Shown one piece after another: positions 19,130 to 28,155 of a stretch of DNA of 64,000 bases. The DNA is from Paenibacillus spongiae. GTDB lineage: Bacteria > Bacillota > Bacilli > Paenibacillales > Paenibacillaceae. The stretch's first letter is position 1. Every line of letters begins with the position of its first letter. Below the pieces are notes generated by a model, which was given only the letters and a program-made list of their open reading frames with translations, did no database searches and had not been told where the DNA came from. Both the position numbers and the translations under genes were made by a program. Location of the stretch: the NCBI RefSeq assembly GCF_024734895.1, contig NZ_CP091430.1:4358501-4422500 (forward strand), in the 5' to 3' direction.

Positions 19130-20578
19130 TCAATCATAAGGTGGTATGCGCCACTTGATGCGGATGTCTGCCCGCTCATCCCATTGATCGCCGCGGGCGA
19201 TCGCGTTCAAGTAGGGTTCGACCCACGAACGGAGGTCCCGCCATGAGGAGGTAGCGCTCATGGCCTGTACGAGCGGGTCGATGCAAGCGCTCAGCTTCGT
19301 CCGGTCGCCTGCATAATAAGCCTCCACGAATGGTTCCTCGAGTGAAGGAAGATAATCGAGAGTCTCCGTTTCTAACGCGCACAACAAAGTTAGCGCGAGT
19401 GCAGCTTTCGTCGCCATGGGAGATACGAGCCAGCTTGGCAAGGTACGGTACTCGAATCCCCCATGAGGCTGCTTGCGAAAATCGCCAAGTGCGCCGTAGC
19501 GAGGGCGGCGCAAACGATCATTCGCCGATTCCGCCAGCGAGAGCGGGAATGCGACATAGCTGTCCAGCTGATGCAGGAGTCGAGTCGTGAACGGAACTCC
19601 GCTCACATGGATGTGACCGCCGAGGGCGAATCCCTTCACTGGCATCCCACCGGCCAGCCATCGAAGCGAGGGATCGGTTACGCGAGACGAGGTATGGAGC
19701 AGCAGCTGGCGGATATTGGCCGCGAGTCTGCCCGGCGAGGCTGCCGGTGCGGGGCGTAGCTCCGCAATGGGATAACGTACGCGTCCTCCGATGACGACCG
19801 CATCGCAGCCGCTTCCGTGTCCTCCTTCCAGATAACGCGAAGCGGATACGACCTTCCCCGTGTCAGCAACAAACAGAAATTCCGGGTCTGCACCAATTAG
19901 AATCCCAGAACCGGCTGCTTCATCAGTGGAAATCGTCTTTCTCCGTTTCCGCCACTCATCACTAAACCTCCTCAACGCCACGTTCCATATGGTACCCGAT
20001 CTCAATTCTCTTTCATCCGGCAGACGGACCGCGGTTACGGCACATGTGCCGTCTGCCAGAACGACAGCTTCAACAATCCCGCAATGCAAGCCTGCAGCGT
20101 ATAAAGCTCGGACAGCGAGCCTACCCGCACGGCGGAAGAGAGGTTCATCCTCCAGCAGCTCCCGGCCGGAACTTAATCCACTCCCGTTGATGGTGGACGG
20201 TAGAAGTTCGATACTGACCGGTTCAAGTTGAAATATACGCACGATCAGTCGTCTGCGGCTGCTCCAGCTTCGCGTTTGTACTTGTCTTACAGACCTTGAA
20301 CCGGCCCCCTGTTCCCCATCCGACATTGTCACACCTGCGCGCCGCAGCCGGTAACGGAGCACAGCCTGCTCCATGTCAGCAAATCCGATTGCGCCTCCGT
20401 TAAGCAGCAGAGGCTCTCCGTGATCGCGCCAACCCTGCGGCAGAGGGACCGGTCCCCACACGACAACCGCATCCTCCAGCGACGGAATTCCGTCTACCCA
20501 TGCGAGAGGGTTCGGGGCTCCTATCCCCCTATCCGCACCCCATACCCAGACCGTTCCGCCCATTGCCCTCACCGCCAT
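19130..20578 (-). CDS. Putative amidoligase (phage-type COOH-NH2 ligase type 2)
   Basis: 482 residues. The C-terminal half carries the marks of the ATP-grasp-like/glutamine synthetase-like amidoligase family: LIGADPEFLF near 230, then GGHGSGCDAV, PIAELRPAPA, GGHIHVSG near 330 and FEYRTLPSWLVSP. Family members are predicted to form amide or isopeptide bonds; no substrate is known. The N-terminal 200 residues are less conserved and arginine-rich. The start is uncertain: ATG at 20578 has GGGG nine bases upstream, but TTG at 20596 and a later ATG are possible. It sits between cotE and mutS, on the same strand, after the cotE terminator. Confidence 0.75.
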   Translation of the reverse strand: MAVRAMGGTVWVWGADRGIGAPNPLAWVDGIPSLEDAVVVWGPVPLPQGWRDHGEPLLLNGGAIGFADMEQAVLRYRLRRAGVTMSDGEQGAGSRSVRQVQTRSWSSRRRLIVRIFQLEPVSIELLPSTINGSGLSSGRELLEDEPLFRRAGRLAVRALYAAGLHCGIVEAVVLADGTCAVTAVRLPDERELRSGTIWNVALRRFSDEWRKRRKTISTDEAAGSGILIGADPEFLFVADTGKVVSASRYLEGGHGSGCDAVVIGGRVRYPIAELRPAPAASPGRLAANIRQLLLHTSSRVTDPSLRWLAGGMPVKGFALGGHIHVSGVPFTTRLLHQLDSYVAFPLSLAESANDRLRRPRYGALGDFRKQPHGGFEYRTLPSWLVSPMATKAALALTLLCALETETLDYLPSLEEPFVEAYYAGDRTKLSACIDPLVQAMSATSSWRDLRSWVEPYLNAIARGDQWDERADIRIKWRIPPYD

Positions 20579-20686
20579 TATGGATTTCCCCGCCAACTGC
20601 GTGCATTGCCGTCATGGAGACATCGGTCGATGAAACATCCGATTGCCGTCCGGCAAGCCTGCCCGGACGCATGCATGAATTTTTCG

Positions 20687-20710
20687 AAAAAAAAGAGGGC
20701 TCCCGCCCTC
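20687..20710 (-). terminator. cotE terminator
   Basis: Stem GAGGGC/GCCCTC (20705-20710 with 20695-20700, loop of four) is followed on the minus strand by eight T residues. It lies 54 bases past the cotE stop and so separates cotE from the amidoligase gene. Confidence 0.88.
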
Positions 20711-20764
20711 GAATTCCGCACTGATCCCGCATACGATACTGTACGCTGACTGTAGCCCTTGATT

Positions 20765-21322
20765 TTACAGATCGTCGTCGAGCAAATCCGGATCCAAATC
20801 TTCAAAATCACCGTCGCCGTAGTCGATGTCCTTACCGTCCAGATCATCGATACCGCCAGGAAATACGGCGACGCATACCTTCGTCTCAGCAATCATTTCC
20901 ACCGCGAATTCGCGCTCTACCCGAATGACGACACTCGATCCGCTCGAAGAAATATTCGCTTCGATACAATTCGGCTCTTGCGTCGACTCGGCCGACACTT
21001 CTTCCGTCGAAGACCGGTGCTTCGGATCGATGTAAGAAAGCGGCACATGCTCGACGTAAGAGAGCGTTTCTTTTGCTACGTCGGTTTGCGAGTTTTTGTT
21101 GTAAGAATACCAAATGTTGATATCGTAAGTACCGATTACTTCAACTCCATCGCCAGAACGGACCGCTTCATATTGGTGGTTTATGATCCATGCGCCCAAG
21201 ATGCTGGTGGGATGGTGAGGCGGCGTAACTGTGTGGGTTACTGTGGAAAACTTACGACCTTTGCCGCAGACAGCTTTCGTTATAATCTCTCTACGTTGAA
21301 GCTGTTTATCTGCAATAGTCAT
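20765..21322 (-). CDS. cotE: Outer spore coat morphogenetic protein CotE
   Basis: 185 residues. The conserved block REIITKAVCGKGRKF..., SILGAWIINHQYEA, YDINIWYSYNKNSQT, QPNCIEA and VEREFAVEMIAETKVCV aligns well with B. subtilis CotE, and the acidic C-terminus (DDLDGKDIDYGDGDFEDLD) is also typical. CotE is made in the mother cell and directs outer coat assembly. The start is the ATG at 21322, eight bases after GGAGGAGG; the frame is open for ten more codons upstream. The neighbourhood cotE-mutS-mutL is conserved in Bacillales. Confidence 0.94.
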   Translation of the reverse strand: MTIADKQLQRREIITKAVCGKGRKFSTVTHTVTPPHHPTSILGAWIINHQYEAVRSGDGVEVIGTYDINIWYSYNKNSQTDVAKETLSYVEHVPLSYIDPKHRSSTEEVSAESTQEPNCIEANISSSGSSVVIRVEREFAVEMIAETKVCVAVFPGGIDDLDGKDIDYGDGDFEDLDPDLLDDDL

Positions 21323-21356
21323 CGATTTAACCTCCTCCATACAATCATTCAATTAA

Positions 21357-21364
21357 AGTGTATG
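21357..21364 (-). promoter_or_regulatory. Sporulation-type -10 element upstream of cotE
   Basis: CATACACT on the minus strand matches the -10 of mother-cell sigma factors (sigma-E CATACANT; sigma-K CATANNNTA in part). An AC dinucleotide 16 bases upstream fits the minimal sigma-K -35. B. subtilis cotE has both sigma-E and sigma-K promoters. It lies 35 bases before the start codon. The rest of the 335-base gap 21323-21657 shows only this and the next gene's terminator. Confidence 0.45.
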
Positions 21365-21517
21365 CAGGACATAGGCATTTGTTGATTAATCTAAGATGAA
21401 CAAATATATATTGTTCCGCGCACGTTGGATTTGCTGGTTTTCCCGCTATTACAGCCGCTTTCGAGAGCTATGAAAGCGAATGTTCGCAGGAAGAATGCAA
21501 GCATGATCCGCCCCGAT

Positions 21518-21549
21518 AAAAAGAGTGCCGCTCATTAGGCACGGCACTC
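21518..21549 (-). terminator. Terminator of the beta-helix protein gene
   Basis: Stem GAGTGCCG/CGGCACTC (21542-21549 with 21523-21530) followed on the minus strand by TTTTTA. About 110 bases past the stop codon of the upstream gene. Confidence 0.75.
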
Positions 21550-21657
21550 GCGATAGACCTATGACGCACTTGCGTGAGGTTCATTCTAACGCGCGGTGCT
21601 TTTATTTTCTGCTTCCTTTTGCACAAAGCCCTGAACCTTTATGCCTTGGATCTCCGC

Positions 21658-24501
21658 TTACCGCAGCTTCACAACCGTCACGTTAACCGTTGCCGCTGCT
21701 GCATGTGTAACCTTAACCGTATTCGCACTCATAATATTGACTATAGGCTGAAGAATCGCAGTACCTGACGTTACCAATACATAGGGCTCCAACGTATTCA
21801 AATTATGCGAGATCGTGGCTGAGAAGAAGGCGCCGTCCGCTGCAAGAGCAGCCGTCTGTTTGTATTTATACGAATCATCGTAACCAATAAACTTATCTAG
21901 GTCAGGAGCGGGAAACGCTATATTCGTCACTGTATTGTCTGCCATGACAAGCTTCAATATCGGATTCTTCGAGTTGTAATAGCCTATCGTTAAAGGAATG
22001 CTGCCCGTGTAGCGGAGCTGACATTGGCGGACAATGATTGACCACAGGTTGGGATTGACCGTTATGTTGGAAAATGCAAGCCGGATGAAGGTTGAATTGT
22101 TGATCGTGATTTTGCATCTTTCCAATATCGTAACGTTATTGACCGTGTTGGACTCATTTCTCACCAAATGGTCGAGCGTAATCGAGACGATCTCGCAATT
22201 CACGACACGCATGACAGCTGTTTCTAATGGCTGATTGGTGATGATCGTCATCGTTCTCGTATCGATAAGGACAGAATCTTGAATCGTAACCGTATGCCCC
22301 TTGATCGCATTAACGGTATAGTTGGTCATCAAGCAATTATTGAAGACACAGGAAGCGACCAGCACGTCCTCGCTCTTCATAACCCCGTTGCGGCCCGAGA
22401 GTCGTGCGCTGAAATTGGTAAAGACACAATCCTTGATCTCATAAACTTTAAAGTTGACCTGAAACTGTGCCGTGTTATCCGACCAAAAGATGCAATCCCG
22501 GATCCTATTGAAAGTCAGTGTAGGCATAACTGCCGAATAATAGCTCGTGTAGCGGATTTGATTCTTTATGAAGAGGTAGTTCTCATTGTCCGGAATAGTG
22601 ATATTCGATACATCAATAAAGGTGTTGTTCTGCAGGATCGCGGAATACCCGTCAGGCGAAGATACCGTGAATCCGCTCGTCCCTCCGATCACTACATTGT
22701 CCTCTATTACCACGGTTGCATTCTTGAAGCGCGAAGTCATGAGCCCTAGCGCCAACCCGCACTTGTACAAGAAATTACCCTGCACACGTGCATTGAACAT
22801 GGTGTACAAATTTATGCCCATTACCGGAACGTTGTACACGTGATTGCCTGTAATCTCGATGGAATAGCATCCGACCAGGATTCCTTGATTGCTTCCATAG
22901 ATGAGGTTATCGCGGATAATGCAACGATCCCCGTATGCATCTTCTTGATTAATTCCATAGGCTGTCGGATCGTTGAATCCGGGCCGCCCGTCGAGAAACG
23001 TGTAGTTGGATTTGCCATTGTCCCGTATTACATTATTGGCAATCACATTATAGGATCCGCCGCCGGTAATCCCTCCACGATGCGAATCATGGATATCGTT
23101 ATATTCAATCGAACAATGATTCGTAGGAGCGCCGAAGTTGATGCAGATGTCGAATACTTTATTCACATCCGTCTCCTCGTAATACTTGATGCGATACTTC
23201 CTGGCGTTGATCGGGACAGAGATCGGCGTGTAAATGCGTTTGTTGCGAGCCGCGCCAATGTATTGGTCTGTAGATGTGTAGAAGAAGATATCCATCTCTT
23301 TAGAATTCGTATTCAACTGACGGGTATACCCTGTGCCGGTTACCATGATCGTATTGTCCGGGACAACAGCAGGAAGCGGCAGATGCTTCGAAATCAACGT
23401 ATTCGTAGAAGCAATGGGCAAACCAGTCGCGTAATCAAGGTTCTGCAGGGTGAGACCTTGAGCGAATTCAACGTACGAGTTTTCCGTCGAGTTAATAATC
23501 GTAACGCCATCGCCCATGTAATGACCGATATCCGAGTTGCGAAGCGAGCAGAACTGGGCCCCCTTCGTGAACATTACGCCGTAAGATTGTTCATAAGCGC
23601 GTTCATTCGGGCTGGCAAAGCTCCTCTTCAAACGGCAGCCAATTAGCTTCAGGTTAACGATATGAGCATGTTTGCAATTGCGGAATGAGAAGCTTATGCC
23701 GCCAAAGTTGTAGTAGTCGGTGGTTACCCGCGTATCGAATGGCGATTTGTTATCCGAATCATAGATGACATCAAACACGGCGCCATTCGCGTTAAATGTC
23801 ATATAGCTCGGTATCATAATCGTGGTGGGGTAACATAACGGATATACATCGACAGGCATGACTACCTCGGTGTAGCCTTCTGTCCGCGCCCAATTCAAAG
23901 CATTCTGAAGTCCGATCACGTTTGCCATTGCCCTGTAATAATCAGCGGTAACGTAAGGCGGTACCGGCATTCCGGCTGTTATACCCCAACGCGAAAGCTC
24001 AACAACGTATGCGCTCGAAGAAGACGCTATAAGAGCCTTATTCTTCCAGATTCCACTTTCATTAATTAACGCATCGCCGTCAGACAAATTAGCGATCTCC
24101 ACATCGTTAATTTCCCCGATATACGTAATTGCGCCATCTGACCCGGGATCCCCTTTATCACCCTTATCCCCTTTGTCTCCTTTGTCCCCCTTCGCACCAG
24201 CCGCACCTTGCGCTCCTGGAACATTACAGCCACTGCCTTCACAGGGCGGAAGCGCCGTCCCGATTGACGCAAGCTGCAGAAGCCGCCTATATGCGGCATT
24301 ATGCGTCGTCCCTGGTGTCCGTATCGCTGTTTCTGTCAATGAAATCTCGGAAAGTCCAACGATCAACAATTGGATATCGGTCGATTCGTTGTACAATTGC
24401 TGCAGATCTTCCGGAATCCCTTCCATGTATAGCGTGTACTTAGACAGACCCTGGTCCACTATTGTAGGGCCCAAGTAAATACGGGTTGCTGTCGTTTCCA
24501 T
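21658..24501 (-). CDS. Collagen-like / right-handed beta-helix surface protein
   Basis: 947 residues. An N-terminal domain of about 90 residues is followed by a short collagen-like stretch (about 95-122, GAQGAAGAKGDKGDKG and so on) and then about 700 residues with many NN, N-V, 'xxGNxI' turns and the parallel beta-helix rhythm (pectate-lyase-like repeats, e.g. NNVIRDNG, ITGNHVYNV, IEDNVVIGG). Such combinations occur in phage tail spikes and in spore/exosporium filaments. No signal peptide is visible, which fits a mother-cell-made spore surface protein. The ATG at 24501 has AAGGAG eight bases upstream; 37 further codons are open upstream but lack such a site. Substrate or partner unknown. Confidence 0.7.
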   Translation of the reverse strand: METTATRIYLGPTIVDQGLSKYTLYMEGIPEDLQQLYNESTDIQLLIVGLSEISLTETAIRTPGTTHNAAYRRLLQLASIGTALPPCEGSGCNVPGAQGAAGAKGDKGDKGDKGDKGDPGSDGAITYIGEINDVEIANLSDGDALINESGIWKNKALIASSSSAYVVELSRWGITAGMPVPPYVTADYYRAMANVIGLQNALNWARTEGYTEVVMPVDVYPLCYPTTIMIPSYMTFNANGAVFDVIYDSDNKSPFDTRVTTDYYNFGGISFSFRNCKHAHIVNLKLIGCRLKRSFASPNERAYEQSYGVMFTKGAQFCSLRNSDIGHYMGDGVTIINSTENSYVEFAQGLTLQNLDYATGLPIASTNTLISKHLPLPAVVPDNTIMVTGTGYTRQLNTNSKEMDIFFYTSTDQYIGAARNKRIYTPISVPINARKYRIKYYEETDVNKVFDICINFGAPTNHCSIEYNDIHDSHRGGITGGGSYNVIANNVIRDNGKSNYTFLDGRPGFNDPTAYGINQEDAYGDRCIIRDNLIYGSNQGILVGCYSIEITGNHVYNVPVMGINLYTMFNARVQGNFLYKCGLALGLMTSRFKNATVVIEDNVVIGGTSGFTVSSPDGYSAILQNNTFIDVSNITIPDNENYLFIKNQIRYTSYYSAVMPTLTFNRIRDCIFWSDNTAQFQVNFKVYEIKDCVFTNFSARLSGRNGVMKSEDVLVASCVFNNCLMTNYTVNAIKGHTVTIQDSVLIDTRTMTIITNQPLETAVMRVVNCEIVSITLDHLVRNESNTVNNVTILERCKITINNSTFIRLAFSNITVNPNLWSIIVRQCQLRYTGSIPLTIGYYNSKNPILKLVMADNTVTNIAFPAPDLDKFIGYDDSYKYKQTAALAADGAFFSATISHNLNTLEPYVLVTSGTAILQPIVNIMSANTVKVTHAAAATVNVTVVKLR

Positions 24502-24776
24502 ATTAACAACTCCTTCCTGCTCGTTTTTATGCTGCATTCGACGAAACGTCCGCCGGCCGGACGGCTGCTTCGATTTATGCCAAAATGTCATTGTTGCCGA
24601 TAGGAAGCGCATACAAGCTGCATCCTTTGCTATACCCGTGCCCGCGCTTGGGGTGGGTGTTCGTCATTGTCGTACATATGAGGCGCATTCTACTTCATAT
24701 GCACGATAGATTCGATACGCTTGTATGTTTGTCTACTAGAGTTGAGATAACGCCCGCTTTAATCTATCGCCCAACA

Positions 24777-24807
24777 GGAAAAACACCCCCTCAAGAATGC
24801 GAGGCGG
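24777..24807 (-). terminator. Probable terminator of the RodA/FtsW-type gene
   Basis: On the minus strand CCGCCTC pairs with GAGGGGG (24801-24807 with 24786-24792, one mismatch), followed by TGTTTTTCC. It may be enclosed by a larger 7-bp repeat CGCCCGC/GCGGGCG (24751-24757 with 24804-24810). The rest of 24502-24868 holds no gene that I can support. Confidence 0.5.
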
Positions 24808-24868
24808 GCGTTCCATGATTCGATCCTATTGCTGAAATTGGCTGCGGCTGCAGGGATTGTACCGCGGT

Positions 24869-26002
24869 CTACAGCCGAACCAGCTTGTTTGGATGTGTTT
24901 TTACACTTAACACAAGGCCGATTGCGATCATATTCGTCAGTAAAGAACTACCGCCGTAACTGATGAACGGAAGCGCTATCCCCGTAAGAGGAAGCAAACC
25001 GATGTGCATGCCGATATTCTCGAACGCCTGGAGCACAAACATGCAAATAATGCCGACAATCATATAGGGGCCTGACAAATGCTTGCTTTCTACTGAAATA
25101 AGAACCATACGATAGATGAGGCCAAAATAGAGCAGCAGCAGCACGGCGGAGCCCAAGAAGCCGAACTCTTCCCCGATCACGACATAGATGGAATCGGAGT
25201 ATGCATAAGGTATAAAGCCGTTCTGGATATAGAAACCATTCATAAAGCCTTTCCCCTGCATAATACCGCTTCCTATGGCATTCTTCGAATTGACGACATG
25301 CCATGCCTTATCCGGATCGCTTGCAGGATCGAGGAAGGTTTGGATTCTGGCGATCTGATGCGGTTTCACAACCTTGGACAAGGTATCCTTATCCGAATAA
25401 TACATGCAGATTACCGAGCCGATCGTCAACGCGCCGATTAACAGGGCGATGAGCATATGGGCGGCTCGAATGTTTCCCATCCAGATCATGCCGATCATCA
25501 TGCCAACAAAGACTATCGATGTCCCCAGGTCAGGCTGCTTCAGAATAAATAGAACAGGAATCAGGAATACAAGGCATATCGGTACAATGTCTTGAATGAT
25601 CCGAAGCTTCTTGCCGTTACGCTTGTGCAGCAAATGTGCGGCTAATATGATCGTCGATAATTTTGCAAGCTCGGACGGTTGTATTTGTACGCTTCCGATT
25701 TCCAGCCACCGTTCGGCTCCATTAATATCCGTCCCCTTAAACATGACAAGTACAAGCGTTAGAACACCTAATCCATATAGCAGATAAGCGAGCTTATCAA
25801 CGATTATCCGGTAATCGATAACACTTAGCATTAAAAGCGGAACAAACAGTACGCTTGCCAATATCATGTTGCTGCTATGCAGTCCCTCGTACTTTGTACC
25901 TGCGGCAGCACTATATATCGCTACTGTGCCGATCCCGATTAAACAAGCTACGATTAGAATAATAACGACATCAATTTGTTTGAACTTCCGAAAGCTGAAC
26001 AT
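24869..26002 (-). CDS. RodA/FtsW/SpoVE family peptidoglycan glycosyltransferase
   Basis: 377 residues with about ten membrane segments. Family marks: NGAERWLEIGSVQIQPSELAKL, ILKQPDLGTSIV with the catalytic-region Asp, and PFISYGGSSLLTN near the C-terminus. SEDS proteins polymerise lipid II with a partner class B PBP; the sequence is nearer RodA than FtsW, and the exact role (elongation or spore cortex) cannot be told. I place the start at ATG 26002 (GCGAGG seven bases upstream). A longer frame reaches 26128 but would run through a clear terminator hairpin at 26056-26084. Confidence 0.85.
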   Translation of the reverse strand: MFSFRKFKQIDVVIILIVACLIGIGTVAIYSAAAGTKYEGLHSSNMILASVLFVPLLMLSVIDYRIIVDKLAYLLYGLGVLTLVLVMFKGTDINGAERWLEIGSVQIQPSELAKLSTIILAAHLLHKRNGKKLRIIQDIVPICLVFLIPVLFILKQPDLGTSIVFVGMMIGMIWMGNIRAAHMLIALLIGALTIGSVICMYYSDKDTLSKVVKPHQIARIQTFLDPASDPDKAWHVVNSKNAIGSGIMQGKGFMNGFYIQNGFIPYAYSDSIYVVIGEEFGFLGSAVLLLLYFGLIYRMVLISVESKHLSGPYMIVGIICMFVLQAFENIGMHIGLLPLTGIALPFISYGGSSLLTNMIAIGLVLSVKTHPNKLVRL

Positions 26003-26055
26003 AAGAAACCTCGCCATTCCTCCGTATTCACTTAAGCAAGAGATCGTCGCACATA

Positions 26056-26084
26056 ATAAAAAAGCTCTCTCGGAAGAGAGCTTT
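26056..26084 (-). terminator. Terminator after the aromatic acid exporter-like gene
   Basis: A perfect 10-bp stem AAAGCTCTCT/AGAGAGCTTT (26075-26084 with 26061-26070) with a GGAA-type four-base loop and a minus-strand run of six T residues. It lies 95 bases past the upstream gene and 54 bases before the RodA-type ATG, so it supports the short start for that gene. An attenuator role cannot be excluded. Confidence 0.85.
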
Positions 26085-26178
26085 CTGTCCTCGGTCATTT
26101 TTGCGATACCATAATTTTTGATCTCCATTATTAAGCTGCGCTTATAAAGACGACATTCAAGGATATAAAGTCTGCATT

Positions 26179-27171
26179 TTACAAGGATTGTTCATGGATC
26201 ATGACAGTTTGGCGTGTTTTATGCTTTTTCCACCGCTTGGCGATCGCCAGACAGCGATCCAGCTCCTGCATGACATGCAGGAGAGCGGCACGAATTTCGA
26301 ACTCCTCACGGGTGGCGGGGAGATCCATGCCGCGGAAGCGCGCCTCCAGCTCGCTTAAGCTCCGTTCCACATTCCCTTCGTAGACATCGGATTTCACATC
26401 ATGGGCCAGATGATCGAATAACTCGGCAACGAGCTCCCCATGCGGAAGCTTCTCGTAGACGAAGGATAGCTGAACAAGCATCAGTTGGATGGAATCCATC
26501 TGTTGGCGGCGCATTTCAAAATAAGTCTGCCAATACCTAAGCGTGCTCATATCTTGACCCCACAGCCGGTTCTCCATCTTCACATCCGCCCGGCGGAGTC
26601 CTTCTTCAATCGCATCGCCCGCTTCAAGCAGCTCTTCCCCGTTCCATACAAGCGCCGGATTGCGAAGCGTCTTCGCCATTTGTTCGAACATCTCGCCAAA
26701 CTTCTGCTCGGTCAGATGCCTCAGCTCGTCGAGCCGCTTGTCTTCCTTCGGCATATAGAGCAGATTAATGACCGTTGCCCAGCCCAGGCCTGTCAGCAGC
26801 AGCATAATTTCATTGCCGATCAATGCGGCGGTAACTTCGCCCTTCGCATAAATATGAAAAACGATAACCGCGCTTGTAACGATGCCATCCTTCAAATAGA
26901 CGCGGGACAGCAGCGGGAACGCGATCAGAATAAACAAGGATACGGTCCATAGATGAAAGCCGAAGAGGGCAAATAGGATCGAGGCAAAAAAAAGCCCCAG
27001 CACGGAAGCTGCGAAGCGGGCCAAGGCGCTCTTGATCCCTTTCATCCGCGTGACTTCAACGCCGAGAATAGCAAGCAGCCCGGCTGACAGTGGCGGCTCC
27101 AAGCCCATATAAGTAGCGGTATAAAGCGCGGCTAGCGCGGCCAGCGCCGTTTTGACGACACGTATTCCCAT
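26179..27171 (-). CDS. Aromatic acid exporter family membrane protein (ArAE/YqjA type)
   Basis: 330 residues. The first 140 hold about five or six membrane segments (MGIRVVKTALAALAALYTA..., GLEPPLSAGLLAILGVEVTR, typical of FUSC/ArAE_1), and the rest is a soluble helical domain (from about 150) with many charged residues, as in B. subtilis YqjA. Family members are thought to export aromatic acids or similar metabolites; the substrate is unknown. Followed by a strong terminator. Confidence 0.82.
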   Translation of the reverse strand: MGIRVVKTALAALAALYTATYMGLEPPLSAGLLAILGVEVTRMKGIKSALARFAASVLGLFFASILFALFGFHLWTVSLFILIAFPLLSRVYLKDGIVTSAVIVFHIYAKGEVTAALIGNEIMLLLTGLGWATVINLLYMPKEDKRLDELRHLTEQKFGEMFEQMAKTLRNPALVWNGEELLEAGDAIEEGLRRADVKMENRLWGQDMSTLRYWQTYFEMRRQQMDSIQLMLVQLSFVYEKLPHGELVAELFDHLAHDVKSDVYEGNVERSLSELEARFRGMDLPATREEFEIRAALLHVMQELDRCLAIAKRWKKHKTRQTVMIHEQSL

Positions 27172-27225
27172 TGTCAGGTTACCTTTCCCCGGACCCTCGC
27201 GCGGACATTCGGTTTTCCCTCTATC

Positions 27226-28155
27226 CTACCGTTCCGGCCGTCTGCGAGTCAACCGGCGCTCCAGCGCCGCAACGATCTGGTACATGACCGTAGCCACGAC
27301 AGCGATCACGAGCAGGCTCGACAATACGATCGTAAAGTTGAATACTTGGAAGCCATATATGATGAGGTACCCCAAACCCGATTTCGATGTCAAAAATTCG
27401 CCGACAATGACGCCGACCCATGCAAGCCCGACGTTGACTTTCAAGGTCGATACGATCGTTTCGAACGAATCCGGCAAAATGACGTGACGGAACGTCTGCC
27501 AGCGGGTTCCGCCAAACAAACGGACAACCTTGATGTAGCCGGCATCGACTTCGCGGAACCGGTTATAGATCGAAAGTGTGGTGATGATGACCGTTACGGA
27601 CAAGGTCGTGGCGACAATCGCCATAAGCCCGGGTCCGAAGCCGACGATGAACAGCGGACCCAAGGCGACCTTCGGCATACTGTTCAGTACGACGAGATAC
27701 GGGTCCAATACGCGCGATACGAAGGGGAACCACCAGAGCAGTGCAGCGAATGCCGTGCCCAACAGCGTACCGAGCACGAAGCCGACCGCTGTTTCCATCA
27801 CGGTAACGCCCGTATGAGGCAGCAAGGATCCATCCAGCAGCGAACCCCACAGCTGATCGATCAGCTTGCTGGGATAGCTGAACAATAAGACGTCGATCCA
27901 CCTATTTCGTCCGGCAGCCTCCCATAGACCGAAGAAGAGGATCAACAGCAAGCCTTGCGTCAGCCGGACGGCCCATGCCGTACGACGGGATCTGGCCTGA
28001 TGATGGCGATAGAGCGACGACATCCAATCCGCATTGGAGATGAAGATCCTGGCCCGATCCGGGTCGGAAGAATCCGATGCTTGCAGCAAATGCTCTGCGA
28101 CGGGTCTGTCTGCCGGTTTTCCATTGTCATGATCGTCGTTAGACTTCATCCTCAT
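27226..28155 (-). CDS. ABC transporter permease (TauC/SsuC/ThiX type)
   Basis: 309 residues. A charged N-terminal extension of about 80 residues is followed by about six membrane segments and the EAA loop for contact with the ATPase (KVVRLFGGTRWQTFRHVILPDSF). This is the permease type used for nitrate, sulfonate, taurine and thiamine-precursor import. GTG, ATG and ATG starts at 28158, 28155 and 28149 overlap the end of the ATPase gene; GGAGGAG is best placed for 28155. Third gene of the binding protein-ATPase-permease operon. Confidence 0.88.
   Translation of the reverse strand: MRMKSNDDHDNGKPADRPVAEHLLQASDSSDPDRARIFISNADWMSSLYRHHQARSRRTAWAVRLTQGLLLILFFGLWEAAGRNRWIDVLLFSYPSKLIDQLWGSLLDGSLLPHTGVTVMETAVGFVLGTLLGTAFAALLWWFPFVSRVLDPYLVVLNSMPKVALGPLFIVGFGPGLMAIVATTLSVTVIITTLSIYNRFREVDAGYIKVVRLFGGTRWQTFRHVILPDSFETIVSTLKVNVGLAWVGVIVGEFLTSKSGLGYLIIYGFQVFNFTIVLSSLLVIAVVATVMYQIVAALERRLTRRRPER

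Noticed and set aside
18949..19179. 76-codon minus-strand frame over the 26-base repeats
   Set aside because: Its two similar parts come from the DNA repeat; no ribosome site, overlaps the end of the amidoligase gene.
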